A stretch of DNA of 58,606 nt from a virus, in the IMG/VR virus record IMGVR_UViG_3300026528_000001, positions 1 through 58,606 of that record; one strand, given 5' to 3'. A model generated the notes under the pieces. The model was not told the origin of the DNA. It ran no database searches and saw nothing but the letters and a program-made list of their open reading frames with translations. The number at the start of each line of letters is the position of its first letter. Within the stretch, counting starts at the first letter, position 1. This document shows positions 22,218 to 29,728 of this stretch, one piece after another. Made by a program: the position numbers and the translations under genes.

Positions 22218-22576
22218 TCTGTGGCGGTCCCAAGACCGGCAAGACCACCCTCTCCCAATCTCTTCCCAGTCCCGTCTACCATACCGACGACCGCATCTCT
22301 CTGGGCTGGTCCGAAGCTTCCGAGTCCGTCTCCCAACTCTTCTCCTCTCCCGGCCCCTGGACCGTCGAGGGCGCCGCCGCCGCCAGGGCGTTACGCAAGT
22401 GGCTCGCCTCCAATCCCACAGGCAAACCTTGCGACCAAGTCATCCTCCTCTCGGGCGTCATGGACTCCGCTCAGTACACTCCCCGCCACGCCGCCATGGC
22501 CAAGGGCATAGAGACCGTCTTCAGTGAGATCGAAGGGGAACTCCTCGCAAGAGGGGTCGAGGTTATTCGCCAATGA
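22205..22576 (+). CDS. P-loop NTPase/kinase-like protein (123 residues)
   Basis: MRTVICGGPKTGKTTLSQSL is a Walker A loop at the N-terminus, and VYHTDDRI may be the next acidic motif. WTVEGAAAARALRKWL and CDQVILLSGVM fit the small kinase-like NTPases seen in many phages. The ATG at 22205 is chosen because the family starts just before the P-loop. Substrate unknown. Confidence 0.72.
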   Translation: MRTVICGGPKTGKTTLSQSLPSPVYHTDDRISLGWSEASESVSQLFSSPGPWTVEGAAAARALRKWLASNPTGKPCDQVILLSGVMDSAQYTPRHAAMAKGIETVFSEIEGELLARGVEVIRQ

Positions 22577-23667
22577 ATATTCTCCTTGTCCAACTCGACG
22601 GCCGTCTTCCCAACCTCGCCGTCATGCGCCTCTCTGCTCACCACAAAGCCATGGGCGACACCGTCGAATTCCACCGTGGCCGCGTCACTCAACCCAACCT
22701 CTTCTTCCGCCCCGACCGTGTGTACGCCTCGCTGATCTTCGAGAAGACACGGCCTTACGCGCATGAACTCTTGCGGACTTATCCCGACGCCATTCCGGGC
22801 GGCACCGGCTGGAGCATCGCAGACACTTTGGAAGACCATGATGTGGAGACTTTGACGCAGGACTACTCCTTCTATCCCAATTTCCCTTTCTCCATCGGCT
22901 TCACCTCCCGTGGCTGCCGCATGCGCTGTCCCTTCTGTGTGGTTCCGCGTAAGGAAGGCCGTCCGCGCGCCGTCTCCACTATTGCTGGCATCTGGCGCGG
23001 CAACCCGTGGCCGCGCAAGCTCATCCTGCTCGACAACGACTTCTTCGGCCAGCCCGAGAGTCAGTGGCAGGCGCGCATCCAAGAAATCCGTGAAGGCAAC
23101 TTCCGCATCTCCTTCTGCCAGGGCGTCAACGTCCGCCAGATTACTCCCGAGTCCGCCGCCGCTCTCGCTTCCGTCCATTACCGCGACAACGAATTCCGCG
23201 AGCGCATCCTCTACACCGCTTGGGACAACCTAGGCGACGAGAAGGTATTCAAGCGCGGCGTCGGCATTCTCAATTCGGCTGGCATTCCGTCCTCCCATCT
23301 GCGCGTCTACATGCTCATCGGCTACCGCCAGGACGAAACTTGGGACGAGATCCTCTACCGCTTCCACTCCCTCGTCTCTCTCGGCTGCCAGCCCTACCCC
23401 ATGGTCTACGGTGACACTCGCCCAGATCTGAAGGCCTTCCAGCGCTGGGCCGTCACAGGCCTCTACAGGGCGGTGAGGTGGGAGGACTATCGTGACCCGA
23501 GACTCATAGGCAGACGCGTGGTCAGAGGCCTCACCGGGGGTGGAGCTTGGGCAATCCACTCAGGGTTCGCAGAGCGAACCGGAGAGGGATTGGACAAGCG
23601 AGGAGGGGACCAAAGGGGGCAAGCTCCCTTTGAGAACCACCAACTGCGAGGAGTGGACACTCGGTGA
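22573..23667 (+). CDS. Radical SAM protein (364 residues)
   Basis: The cluster-binding motif is Cys115-x3-Cys119-x2-Cys122 in SRGCRMRCPFCVVP, a standard radical SAM signature that binds a 4Fe-4S cluster and SAM. The N-terminal part (MNILLVQLDGRLPNLAVMRL) resembles the Rossmann-like domain seen in B12-type radical SAM enzymes. LRVYMLIGYRQDETWDEILY is the late barrel strand. Residues 318-346 are encoded by palindromic copy C, so the C-terminal 45 residues are atypical. The substrate is unknown; phage radical SAM proteins have no settled role. Confidence 0.85.
   Translation: MNILLVQLDGRLPNLAVMRLSAHHKAMGDTVEFHRGRVTQPNLFFRPDRVYASLIFEKTRPYAHELLRTYPDAIPGGTGWSIADTLEDHDVETLTQDYSFYPNFPFSIGFTSRGCRMRCPFCVVPRKEGRPRAVSTIAGIWRGNPWPRKLILLDNDFFGQPESQWQARIQEIREGNFRISFCQGVNVRQITPESAAALASVHYRDNEFRERILYTAWDNLGDEKVFKRGVGILNSAGIPSSHLRVYMLIGYRQDETWDEILYRFHSLVSLGCQPYPMVYGDTRPDLKAFQRWAVTGLYRAVRWEDYRDPRLIGRRVVRGLTGGGAWAIHSGFAERTGEGLDKRGGDQRGQAPFENHQLRGVDTR
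23524..23608 (+). repeat. Palindromic element, copy C (in frame in the radical SAM gene)
   Basis: Left arm AGAGGCCTCACCGGGGGTGG, right arm GCGAGGAGGGG. Three nested stems lie between: GCTTG/CAAGC, CAATCC/GGATTG and GGTTCGC/GCGAACC. It is read in frame as RGLTGGGAW through KRGGD, residues 318-346. Confidence 0.88.
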
Positions 23668-23912
23668 ATTCCCATCAGCGCGTCTGCATTGAGTGCGGTC
23701 AAGTCAAATCCAGAGAAAGGGACTTCCCGGCTGTGAATGATCCTTCCCGTGTTCAGCCTCGCTATCTTGACCGCTGCTGGGCCTGCTATCGTAGCATCCT
23801 CAGACGCATCGACATTCGCGAGCGCATACGCGAACTCAGGGTCAGGGGCCTTACCAGGGGTGGAGCTTCGAACGTGCGCAGCACGGACGAAGCGAGGAGG
23901 GGGGACAAGTGA
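23664..23912 (+). CDS. Zinc-knuckle protein with element-derived C-terminus (82 residues)
   Basis: CIECGQVKSRERDF and CWACYRSI give two CxxC pairs, 32 residues apart. Residues 61-82 (from RGLTRGGAS to EARRGDK) are encoded by palindromic copy D in the same frame as copy C. GTG starts at a GTGA overlap and the stop overlaps the next GTG. The intact domain is only about 60 residues. Confidence 0.65.
   Translation: MNSHQRVCIECGQVKSRERDFPAVNDPSRVQPRYLDRCWACYRSILRRIDIRERIRELRVRGLTRGGASNVRSTDEARRGDK
23844..23904 (+). repeat. Palindromic element, copy D (forms a protein C-terminus)
   Basis: Left arm AGGGGCCTTACCAGGGGTGG and right arm GCGAGGAGGGG flank the stem GCTTCG/CGAAGC with an inner GTGC/GCAC. 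It encodes RGLTRGGA and RRGD in the same register as copy C. The gene ends eight bases after the element and the next gene starts in that overlap. Confidence 0.87.
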
Positions 23913-24169
23913 CACGACCATGGATAACCGAGCAACTCATCTCTCTCGTCGAATCTCCCGCCGTCACCCAGCCCGTCATCGCCCGCGCCTACTCCGCGGC
24001 ACTGTCTTACTCTGGCGTCAGATGGTCCGAGGTCAATGCCGCCATTCTCCGCCGCTACAAGCCGTCGGGTCTCACGCGCATCAAGGAAATGGCTTGGAAG
24101 ATAACGGAAACCTATGAGGAGGTTCTTGATGAAATGAGGGCAGAGACTTACAGGAGGTCGGGTGCCTGA
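23909..24169 (+). CDS. Small helical protein of unknown function (86 residues)
   Basis: Starts at a GTGA overlap. The sequence is helical (VIARAYSAALSYSGVRWSEV, LTRIKEMAWKITETYEEVL) and resembles a DNA-binding or cap domain without a clear motif. It overlaps the terminase nuclease gene by eight bases and contains that gene's AGGAGG ribosome binding site. Confidence 0.62.
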   Translation: MTRPWITEQLISLVESPAVTQPVIARAYSAALSYSGVRWSEVNAAILRRYKPSGLTRIKEMAWKITETYEEVLDEMRAETYRRSGA

Positions 24170-24998
24170 AACCTACCGTATCGGCACCTTCGGTAGTCTT
24201 GTTCCCGTCTCTTACGACAGAGATCCAAGAGGTGTGATTTTTTTGTTCGAACCTCCCAATCCCCGTGCCACCTATGTCCTGGGCTGTGATCCCACCAAGG
24301 GGATCACCGGTTGGTCCCGCGAACTCCGCACGCAAGACGACTCCAAGACCGACAACGGGGCCATCGAGATCATCCGCAAGGGGCGCACCCAAGAAGACCC
24401 AGATGTCCAAGTCTGTGAATTCGCGGCCCCCATAGACCCCTACGAACTGGCCATCTACTGCAACATCCTCGGGCGCCTCTACGGAGGGGCGGACGAATCC
24501 GGCCAGGCCCTCACGATAATCGAGGTGTGGCCCGGACCAGGACTGCCGACTCAGCGTGAGTTGATCAACAGGTACGGGTATACGAATCTGTTTGTCTGGA
24601 AATACCTGGACTCTATGGCGGTCAAGGCCACTCACTCACTAGGCTGGACCTCCACTCAGAAGTCGGTCCGTGACCTTTGGATCATGGGCTCGCGCCACAT
24701 CCAGGGTCGGCACTTCCTCCCTGCCTCCCCGTGGCTGGTGGAGGAGATGTCGGACTGCGAGACAGACCCGGTCAAGATGTCAGGCAAAGCGATCTACGGC
24801 CGTCACGACGACCGGGTGCGCGCCTTACTCATGGCCATCTGGGCGGCTCACGACTGGAGTTTCCAAGTTGAGATCCCGGAGAATGTGGACATCGAGACCG
24901 GCGCCCCTGGTTTGGATTGGCAGAGAAGTGACATCAGTGTGGAAGACATGCTGAGCGAGTGGGATGACCGCTTCAGCAGAATGTTGGAGGGTGGGTGA
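24162..24998 (+). CDS. terL (C-terminal part): Large terminase, nuclease part only (split TerL)
   Basis: This 278-residue protein is the RNase H-like nuclease that cuts the concatemer. Acidic residues expected at the active site are Asp43 (VLGCDPTKG), Glu121 (TIIEVWPGPG) and Asp216/Asp217 (GRHDDRVRALLMAIWAAH). Its N-terminus, FLFEPPNPRATYVLGCDP, is what follows the ATPase domain in fused terminases. It has its own GTG start with AGGAGG upstream. The ATPase half is at 19462-20688; together they make about 686 residues. Confidence 0.83.
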   Translation: MPETYRIGTFGSLVPVSYDRDPRGVIFLFEPPNPRATYVLGCDPTKGITGWSRELRTQDDSKTDNGAIEIIRKGRTQEDPDVQVCEFAAPIDPYELAIYCNILGRLYGGADESGQALTIIEVWPGPGLPTQRELINRYGYTNLFVWKYLDSMAVKATHSLGWTSTQKSVRDLWIMGSRHIQGRHFLPASPWLVEEMSDCETDPVKMSGKAIYGRHDDRVRALLMAIWAAHDWSFQVEIPENVDIETGAPGLDWQRSDISVEDMLSEWDDRFSRMLEGG

Positions 24999-25222
24999 AA
25001 CTGAAGGAGAAGTTGCGGTCAAGCGTGGACTATGAGCGGGCGGCGGAGTTCTATGGAAAGAAAATCGTCCTTTTCAAAGCGGATGCCGTTATGGGTGCTG
25101 GGTCGGCTCAAGAACTCATGAATGCGGTTGTGGCCCGTGAGGCTCTGGTGATTCTTGCCGCTGTGGCACATGCCAAAGAAATGATGTCCGGGAAGGAAGA
25201 GGAAATCGAGTTGGAAGGATAA
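24995..25222 (+). CDS. Small helical protein of unknown function (75 residues)
   Basis: GTG at a four-base overlap with the nuclease gene. A helical hydrophobic segment (MNAVVAREALVILAAVAHAK) is followed by an acidic tail. No family recognised. Confidence 0.58.
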   Translation: MKLKEKLRSSVDYERAAEFYGKKIVLFKADAVMGAGSAQELMNAVVAREALVILAAVAHAKEMMSGKEEEIELEG

Positions 25223-25248
25223 TCTGTTGCGTCCGCTCCCGTCTTGTA

Positions 25249-25680
25249 GTGAAATATCCCGCCGTGGACACCGCTACCGCTGAAACCCGTGAGCAAATCC
25301 TGATCCGCCTCCAGGTAGACCTTCCCTCCGACATTGCCACAAGTTATGAGGCTCAGGCTAAGGAGCGGGGGATGACCATGGAGCAACTTCTGTCTGAGCG
25401 CCTTTTCCGGTGTGTCTCTCACACCGCCGCCTCGGGCCTCTACTTTTCCGACGCTGAACGCAATGAACTCGAGCGCATCTTCGGTCGTCAGCTCAAGACC
25501 GCCGCGGACGTGATCCGCCACGGGGCCAAGCTGGTGACCATCTCTGTGGAAGGAATCAAGGTGGGCCTTACTCCCCGTCTCATCACCCGGATCAAGTCGC
25601 GCACTTTCCGCACCCCGCTCGCAGAGGTGGTCAAGCGCGAGGTCCGGGCGGGTCTGGAACTCTTCTGTGGGATGAGGTGA
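25249..25680 (+). CDS. Protein of unknown function, RHH-like N-terminus (143 residues)
   Basis: ILIRLQVDLPSDIATSYEAQ and MTMEQLLSERLFRC give a strand-helix-helix order like ribbon-helix-helix proteins. The second half (LERIFGRQLKTAADVI; FRTPLAEVVKREVRAGLELF) is helical. Only a GTG start is available. Confidence 0.55.
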   Translation: MKYPAVDTATAETREQILIRLQVDLPSDIATSYEAQAKERGMTMEQLLSERLFRCVSHTAASGLYFSDAERNELERIFGRQLKTAADVIRHGAKLVTISVEGIKVGLTPRLITRIKSRTFRTPLAEVVKREVRAGLELFCGMR

Positions 25681-25685
25681 GAGAA

Positions 25686-25761
25686 TGCGGAGCCGGACAG
25701 TCCCCCTCGCCCCTTGTTTTTGTAGGTCAAACCGAGGCGCTTTCTCCGTCTCGGCTCCGCA
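25686..25761. other. Inverted repeat between operon segments
   Basis: TGCGGAGCCG (25686-25695) and CGGCTCCGCA (25752-25761) are perfectly complementary over 10 bases, with a 56-base loop rich in C and T. The gap 25681-25797 has no gene. It may mark a transcript end before the structural genes; there is no T-run after the stem. Confidence 0.4.
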
Positions 25762-25797
25762 CGGATTCATATCGGCACACACCATGGACTGATTTAG

Positions 25798-26238
25798 ATG
25801 CCACTGCACGACCTTATCTGCTCCTCCTGTTCCGTCACCCTACGTCACTTCCTCTCCCCTTGGCCCGACCGGGTCGTTCACCTGGAGGATGGGGGCCAGT
25901 TCGAGATCCTGTGGTCTGACCCGGGTCGCACCCACACCGCTCAAGTTCACCCCCGGGAGAGGATAGTCCTGTGGCGTCACCCAAAGTCAGGCCAAGTCGC
26001 CTACCCGGGACGGAATGATGCCGTGATGCCGGAGCGCTACCGCAAACTAGGTTATGAGCGCGTTGAACTCCACAACCTGCGAAGCGTGGAGCGGTTCGAG
26101 AAGGAGAGTCATGTCTTAGGTCATGGGGTCAGGTCAGAAATAGCCTGGTTTGATCGGGGTTCGGGCCGGGGTTTTGACGACCGCATCCCGGACCTTCCCC
26201 CTACCGATCCCTCTGTGCGTGGAGGGTTTCGCCGGTGA
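25798..26238 (+). CDS. Zinc-ribbon phage protein of unknown function (146 residues)
   Basis: MPLHDLICSSC is a FmdB-like zinc-ribbon start that lacks its second pair. The middle is beta-rich (GQFEILWSDPGRTHTAQVHP) and the end, YRKLGYERVELHNLRSVERF, resembles a conserved phage C-terminus found near portal genes. It ends in a GTGA overlap. Confidence 0.65.
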   Translation: MPLHDLICSSCSVTLRHFLSPWPDRVVHLEDGGQFEILWSDPGRTHTAQVHPRERIVLWRHPKSGQVAYPGRNDAVMPERYRKLGYERVELHNLRSVERFEKESHVLGHGVRSEIAWFDRGSGRGFDDRIPDLPPTDPSVRGGFRR

Positions 26239-26546
26239 AGGCTCCCATCTGGCAGTCTGGCTTGACTCCAGAGCAAGAGCGTGACATCGCTTACCAGGAG
26301 CGGAACCTCCTGGTCCTGCGCTATGCTGATGGCTGGTACTACGATACTCAAAACAACTGGGAAGGTTGGAAGCGTGTTCTCAGTCTCGACGGTGGCCGCA
26401 TGTGCTTTCACATCCCAGACGACTTCCCTGTCGGCAATCTGCCTGAGATCAAGCCCAATTGGGATGGCCATTCCACCCGTGAGAAGTGGGAACGCGTGAT
26501 GATGAAATTTGGCATCCAGCCGGAAGGCTATGGTTCTGATTCTTAG
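26235..26546 (+). CDS. Protein of unknown function (103 residues)
   Basis: Aromatic, beta-rich sequence (RYADGWYYDTQNNWEGWKRV) and a charged helix (STREKWERVMMKFGIQ). GTG overlaps the upstream stop. Located just before the portal gene, so possibly structural. Confidence 0.6.
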   Translation: MKAPIWQSGLTPEQERDIAYQERNLLVLRYADGWYYDTQNNWEGWKRVLSLDGGRMCFHIPDDFPVGNLPEIKPNWDGHSTREKWERVMMKFGIQPEGYGSDS

Positions 26547-26582
26547 CGTGCCCCATGCGCCCACGGAGGAGAAGGCTGGAGC

Positions 26583-28493
26583 ATGAGCGAAAAGTCTGAC
26601 CTCACGCCTCCCGAGGCGGAACTCGAACGCAAGATCCTGGGTTGGTGTGCTTCCGCATTGGAAGAAGGCGAGCTATTCCTCAAGCAACAGAAGGGCTATA
26701 GCAAGATTTCTGAGACGATTGACGCTATTTCCGGTGACGATTTGCCCGTGAAATCTGTCTCTCTCTCGACCACCACCTGCAACCAATTAGGTCATATCGC
26801 ACTGAACCTAAGTGCTGCAATGACTGATGTTAAACCGTTCTGGGAATACAAGACCTTCAACAAAAAATACGAGCCCCAACAAGTGGCCCTAGGCAAACTC
26901 TCCCTCCACCTCTGGCTGCAGCGCCGCCTCAACATGCGCTATGCCGACACAGTGAGGTATTGGGTTGCGGCCGGAACCGGATTTATGCATCCCTACTACA
27001 ACCCGATTACCGGCGACCTTGACGCCTCCGCCGAGGATCCTCGGGACATCCTCCCCGTCCGTCCCAGTTCCTACGTTTCCATCCAGGATGCGGTTGGGGT
27101 CATCATGCGTCGGGAGCGGTCGGTCAACTACCTCAAGCAGAGGTATCCTGAGAAGGCGCACCTGATCAAGCCGGACCGTGACTCCTCTCTCGCCAAACTC
27201 TCTACCTCCACGCGTGCGGGTCGCCTCCTGCAATCGATCAACGCCTTCTCCCCCTTTGCCGAATATCTCTTTGGCAACAAGCCGTCCCAAGACATCAAGG
27301 GGATTCCCGTCTGTGACGAGTTCATCCTCTACGTCAAGTCCGACGAAATTCACCGGGGCACCACTCCCATCATCATGGGGGACCCCGAGACCAACTGGTC
27401 CTACACGGTCAACCCCGGGGAAAAAAAGTACCCTCGCGGCCGGCGTATCCCGTTCACCCGGACCACAGTCTTGGAAGACGGCCCCAACCAGTACTGGCAC
27501 GGCCTGTTTCCACTCTGCAAGCTGACACTCGACCCATGGCCCTGGACTTGGCTTGGCAAGGCTCCGCTCTGGGACCTCCTGCCTCTCCAGAAGGCTCTGG
27601 ACTGCAACATCCGCGTCGTGGACGATCACAACGAGAAGCTGGCCCGCCCCGACCTGATTGCCGACAAAAACGCGGTCTCCCGCGCCGCGCTGGATCGCAT
27701 AGACACGCGCAAGGGCGGGCTGAAGATGCAGCAGAATCCGCTCGGGGGCAAGGGCATCCAATTGCAGTACCCGAACCCACTGGACCCATCGATCCGGGAC
27801 TACATCACTTTCCTGATCGACCGGATGGACACCTACTCTGGGATCAAGGATGTGAGTTCCTTGATGCGCTTGGGGCAAATCCCGTCATCCGAGACTATCG
27901 AGAAGATTCTCGAAAGTATGACCCCGGCCATCCGTCTCCGCTCCCAGGCCGCCGAAGCCTTCATGACCGAGTTTGCGATGATGACGGCTTCGAATGTGAT
28001 GCAGTTCTATACTCTGCCCATGCGCCTCGCCATCCTCGGCCCATCCGGTCTCACTTTCGAAGACTTCGACTATGACCCGGGCACCATGGTTCCCGATTAC
28101 ATTCACCCGGAGGACCACAACAACTTCGGCGACGTGACTCCCGAAGCGCTCCTGCGTGGCCCTCGCCCTCGTTATGACCGTGCCCGTGAGTTCTTGCGCC
28201 AGTTCACCTACCACATTGCTCCAGGTTCTCTCCTGGCGGCCTCGGAGATCACCAGGAAGCTTTTGTACCTGCAATTGGCGCGTGCTGGGATGGTCGATGT
28301 TTGGACACTTTTAGAAATATTGGGAGTGCCAAATGTAGGCGAGCCGCCCGAAGGAACGGGGAATACCATCACCGCCCGCCTGATTGCGCAGCAGCAAATG
28401 GGCTTCGGGCCTAATGCGACGAGTGTGGGTAGAAAAGCTTCGGGACAGGAAATGCCTCAAATGACTCCCGGCGGGATTGTGGAGTCAAGATAA
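26583..28493 (+). CDS. Portal protein (636 residues)
   Basis: The length, position after the terminase, and an acidic helical N-terminus fit a podovirus-type portal, the 12-subunit DNA gate. Portal-like features are the long helical region with LTPPEAELERKILGWCASAL, the middle core LLPLQKALDCNIRVVDDHNE, and the late segment YITFLIDRMDTYSGIKDV. GGAGGAG precedes the ATG. Its stop overlaps the end of the antisense HNH gene by nine bases. Confidence 0.75.
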   Translation: MSEKSDLTPPEAELERKILGWCASALEEGELFLKQQKGYSKISETIDAISGDDLPVKSVSLSTTTCNQLGHIALNLSAAMTDVKPFWEYKTFNKKYEPQQVALGKLSLHLWLQRRLNMRYADTVRYWVAAGTGFMHPYYNPITGDLDASAEDPRDILPVRPSSYVSIQDAVGVIMRRERSVNYLKQRYPEKAHLIKPDRDSSLAKLSTSTRAGRLLQSINAFSPFAEYLFGNKPSQDIKGIPVCDEFILYVKSDEIHRGTTPIIMGDPETNWSYTVNPGEKKYPRGRRIPFTRTTVLEDGPNQYWHGLFPLCKLTLDPWPWTWLGKAPLWDLLPLQKALDCNIRVVDDHNEKLARPDLIADKNAVSRAALDRIDTRKGGLKMQQNPLGGKGIQLQYPNPLDPSIRDYITFLIDRMDTYSGIKDVSSLMRLGQIPSSETIEKILESMTPAIRLRSQAAEAFMTEFAMMTASNVMQFYTLPMRLAILGPSGLTFEDFDYDPGTMVPDYIHPEDHNNFGDVTPEALLRGPRPRYDRAREFLRQFTYHIAPGSLLAASEITRKLLYLQLARAGMVDVWTLLEILGVPNVGEPPEGTGNTITARLIAQQQMGFGPNATSVGRKASGQEMPQMTPGGIVESR

Positions 28494-29150
28494 GCTATGG
28501 TCTTCCTTCTTTCGTCTGTCGTGTTTTTTCATCTCGGGCGGCTTCGTTGTGAGTGCTCTTTCAACAGACCATCCTGCCTTGAGTCTGTTGAAAAGCGTCG
28601 GCTGTCGGATTCCGGTGACTCTCGCCCATTCGGTCACACAGAGAGTCTTTCCTTGAAAGGTCAGATAGGTGCTGGAGCGGCGGTTCTGCGCCTGTTGCGT
28701 TTTTGTTGCCCAGACACAGTTCTCAGGCGAATAAGGTCCCTCATTATTCTTTCGTTCCAGGGTATGCTGCGACGTTGGGCGTGGTCCCATGTCTTTGTAG
28801 AAGGCTTCAAAGGAATTGAGCCACCTCTCGCAAACTGTGATTCCCCGTGCGCCGTAACGGAAAAACCCAGTGTCATTCGGTCTGTAGCAACGGCCTTTCA
28901 TCGCGTCCCAGATCTTAAACTCGCGCGAGCGTGTGAGTCCGTGTGTTGTTTTGGTTTCGCGTATCCAGTCCTTCAACAGGCAACCGCAAGACTTTGTGTG
29001 GCCGGTTGTGAGGTTCTGTGCCTGTACGATCACTTCCCTGCCGCACTCACATTGGCAGAGCCAGTAGGTTCTTTTGTTCTCAGTTCTATCTTCCGAAATT
29101 ACTGTGAGTCTGTTGAAGTGTCGGTCTGTAAGATTAATCTTACGCGACAT
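28485..29150 (-). CDS. HNH homing-type endonuclease 1
   Basis: This 221-residue protein has the common phage HNH plan: FNRLTVISED, then CQCECGREVIVQAQNL and SCGCLL zinc cysteines, then MKGRCYRPNDTGFFRYGARG, and the HNH core HTLERKNNEGPYSPENCVWA. A C-terminal helix-turn-helix (VTEWARVTGIRQPTLFNRL) should bind DNA. It is antisense to all neighbours and starts after GGAGGA. It is a clear paralogue of 40081-40722 and probably a mobile free-standing endonuclease. Confidence 0.87.
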   Translation of the reverse strand: MSRKINLTDRHFNRLTVISEDRTENKRTYWLCQCECGREVIVQAQNLTTGHTKSCGCLLKDWIRETKTTHGLTRSREFKIWDAMKGRCYRPNDTGFFRYGARGITVCERWLNSFEAFYKDMGPRPTSQHTLERKNNEGPYSPENCVWATKTQQAQNRRSSTYLTFQGKTLCVTEWARVTGIRQPTLFNRLKAGWSVERALTTKPPEMKKHDRRKKEDHSLS

Positions 29151-29180
29151 GGTTCCTCCAGGTTAGGAACTGTGTTGACA

Positions 29181-29212
29181 GGGCCGATAGGAAGTAGCAT
29201 TCCCATCGGCCC
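29181..29212. other. Strong hairpin upstream of HNH gene 1
   Basis: GGGCCGAT and ATCGGCCC form a perfect 8-bp stem; the 16-base loop can pair further (GGAA with TTCC). It sits between the HNH start (29150) and the next rightward gene (29229). The plus-strand tail GTTATCTT is only weakly T-rich. A matching hairpin lies upstream of the second HNH gene. Confidence 0.5.
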
Positions 29213-29228
29213 GTTATCTTAGCATACT

Positions 29229-29390
29229 ATGACCGTCTCCGAGCTTCTCGACAAACTCTCGTCCTTCCCCCCGGAGATGGATGTGTGGATTTCAGGTGAC
29301 GGTCCCGCCACCGACGTCCGTGTCGCCGGCCGCGCTCTGGAGGAGTACATCGTCATCGACGCCGCCGAGGACGAAGAGTTCCCCGGCTAG
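29229..29390 (+). CDS. Small acidic phage protein (53 residues)
   Basis: MTVSELLDKLSSFPPEMDVW is a recurrent start of short phage proteins, and the tail (IVIDAAEDEEFPG) is acidic. It is followed by an AGGAGG site for the next gene. Function unknown. Confidence 0.65.
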   Translation: MTVSELLDKLSSFPPEMDVWISGDGPATDVRVAGRALEEYIVIDAAEDEEFPG

Positions 29391-29409
29391 AAAGAGGAGG
29401 AATAAAACT

Positions 29410-29727
29410 GTGGGCTATCATACAGGCCGCCAGTCGGTCACGACTCCAGGAACGAGAGTCGCTCTCACCCCTGCTGTGCGCACCCCTGCCTCCTGGACCA
29501 CCATTCAGGCCTGGGACGGCAACACCGGAGCCATCTACGTCGGGGACCGGACCGTGGCCTACGACGCTTCTGCGAACGGCAAGAGTTACACAGGTCATAA
29601 GCTCGTCCCGGGGGATTTCAAGAATCTCCGTGAGATCGGCGGCACCACGTATTTGGACCTGCAGAACGTGTACATCGATGCCGATAACGCCGCTGACGGA
29701 TGTTGCTTCGATTACGGAGCCAGGTAG
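29410..29727 (+). CDS. Head- or tail-associated structural protein (105 residues)
   Basis: GTG preceded by AGGAGGA. The beta-rich sequence (VTTPGTRVALTPAVRT; AIYVGDRTVAYDAS; LDLQNVYIDADNAADG) matches a small structural family common in phage head and neck modules. The exact virion role is not known. Confidence 0.66.
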   Translation: MGYHTGRQSVTTPGTRVALTPAVRTPASWTTIQAWDGNTGAIYVGDRTVAYDASANGKSYTGHKLVPGDFKNLREIGGTTYLDLQNVYIDADNAADGCCFDYGAR

Positions 29728-29728
29728 A

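Noticed and set aside
20660-24170. Intein or intron explaining the split terminase
   Set aside because: No intein start or end motifs, no in-frame continuity, and the intervening DNA is filled with coupled genes; a true gene split fits better.
26889-27878. 329-codon antisense frame opposite the portal gene
   Set aside because: It lies entirely inside the portal gene, has no ribosome binding site, and its composition follows from codon bias in the opposite frame.
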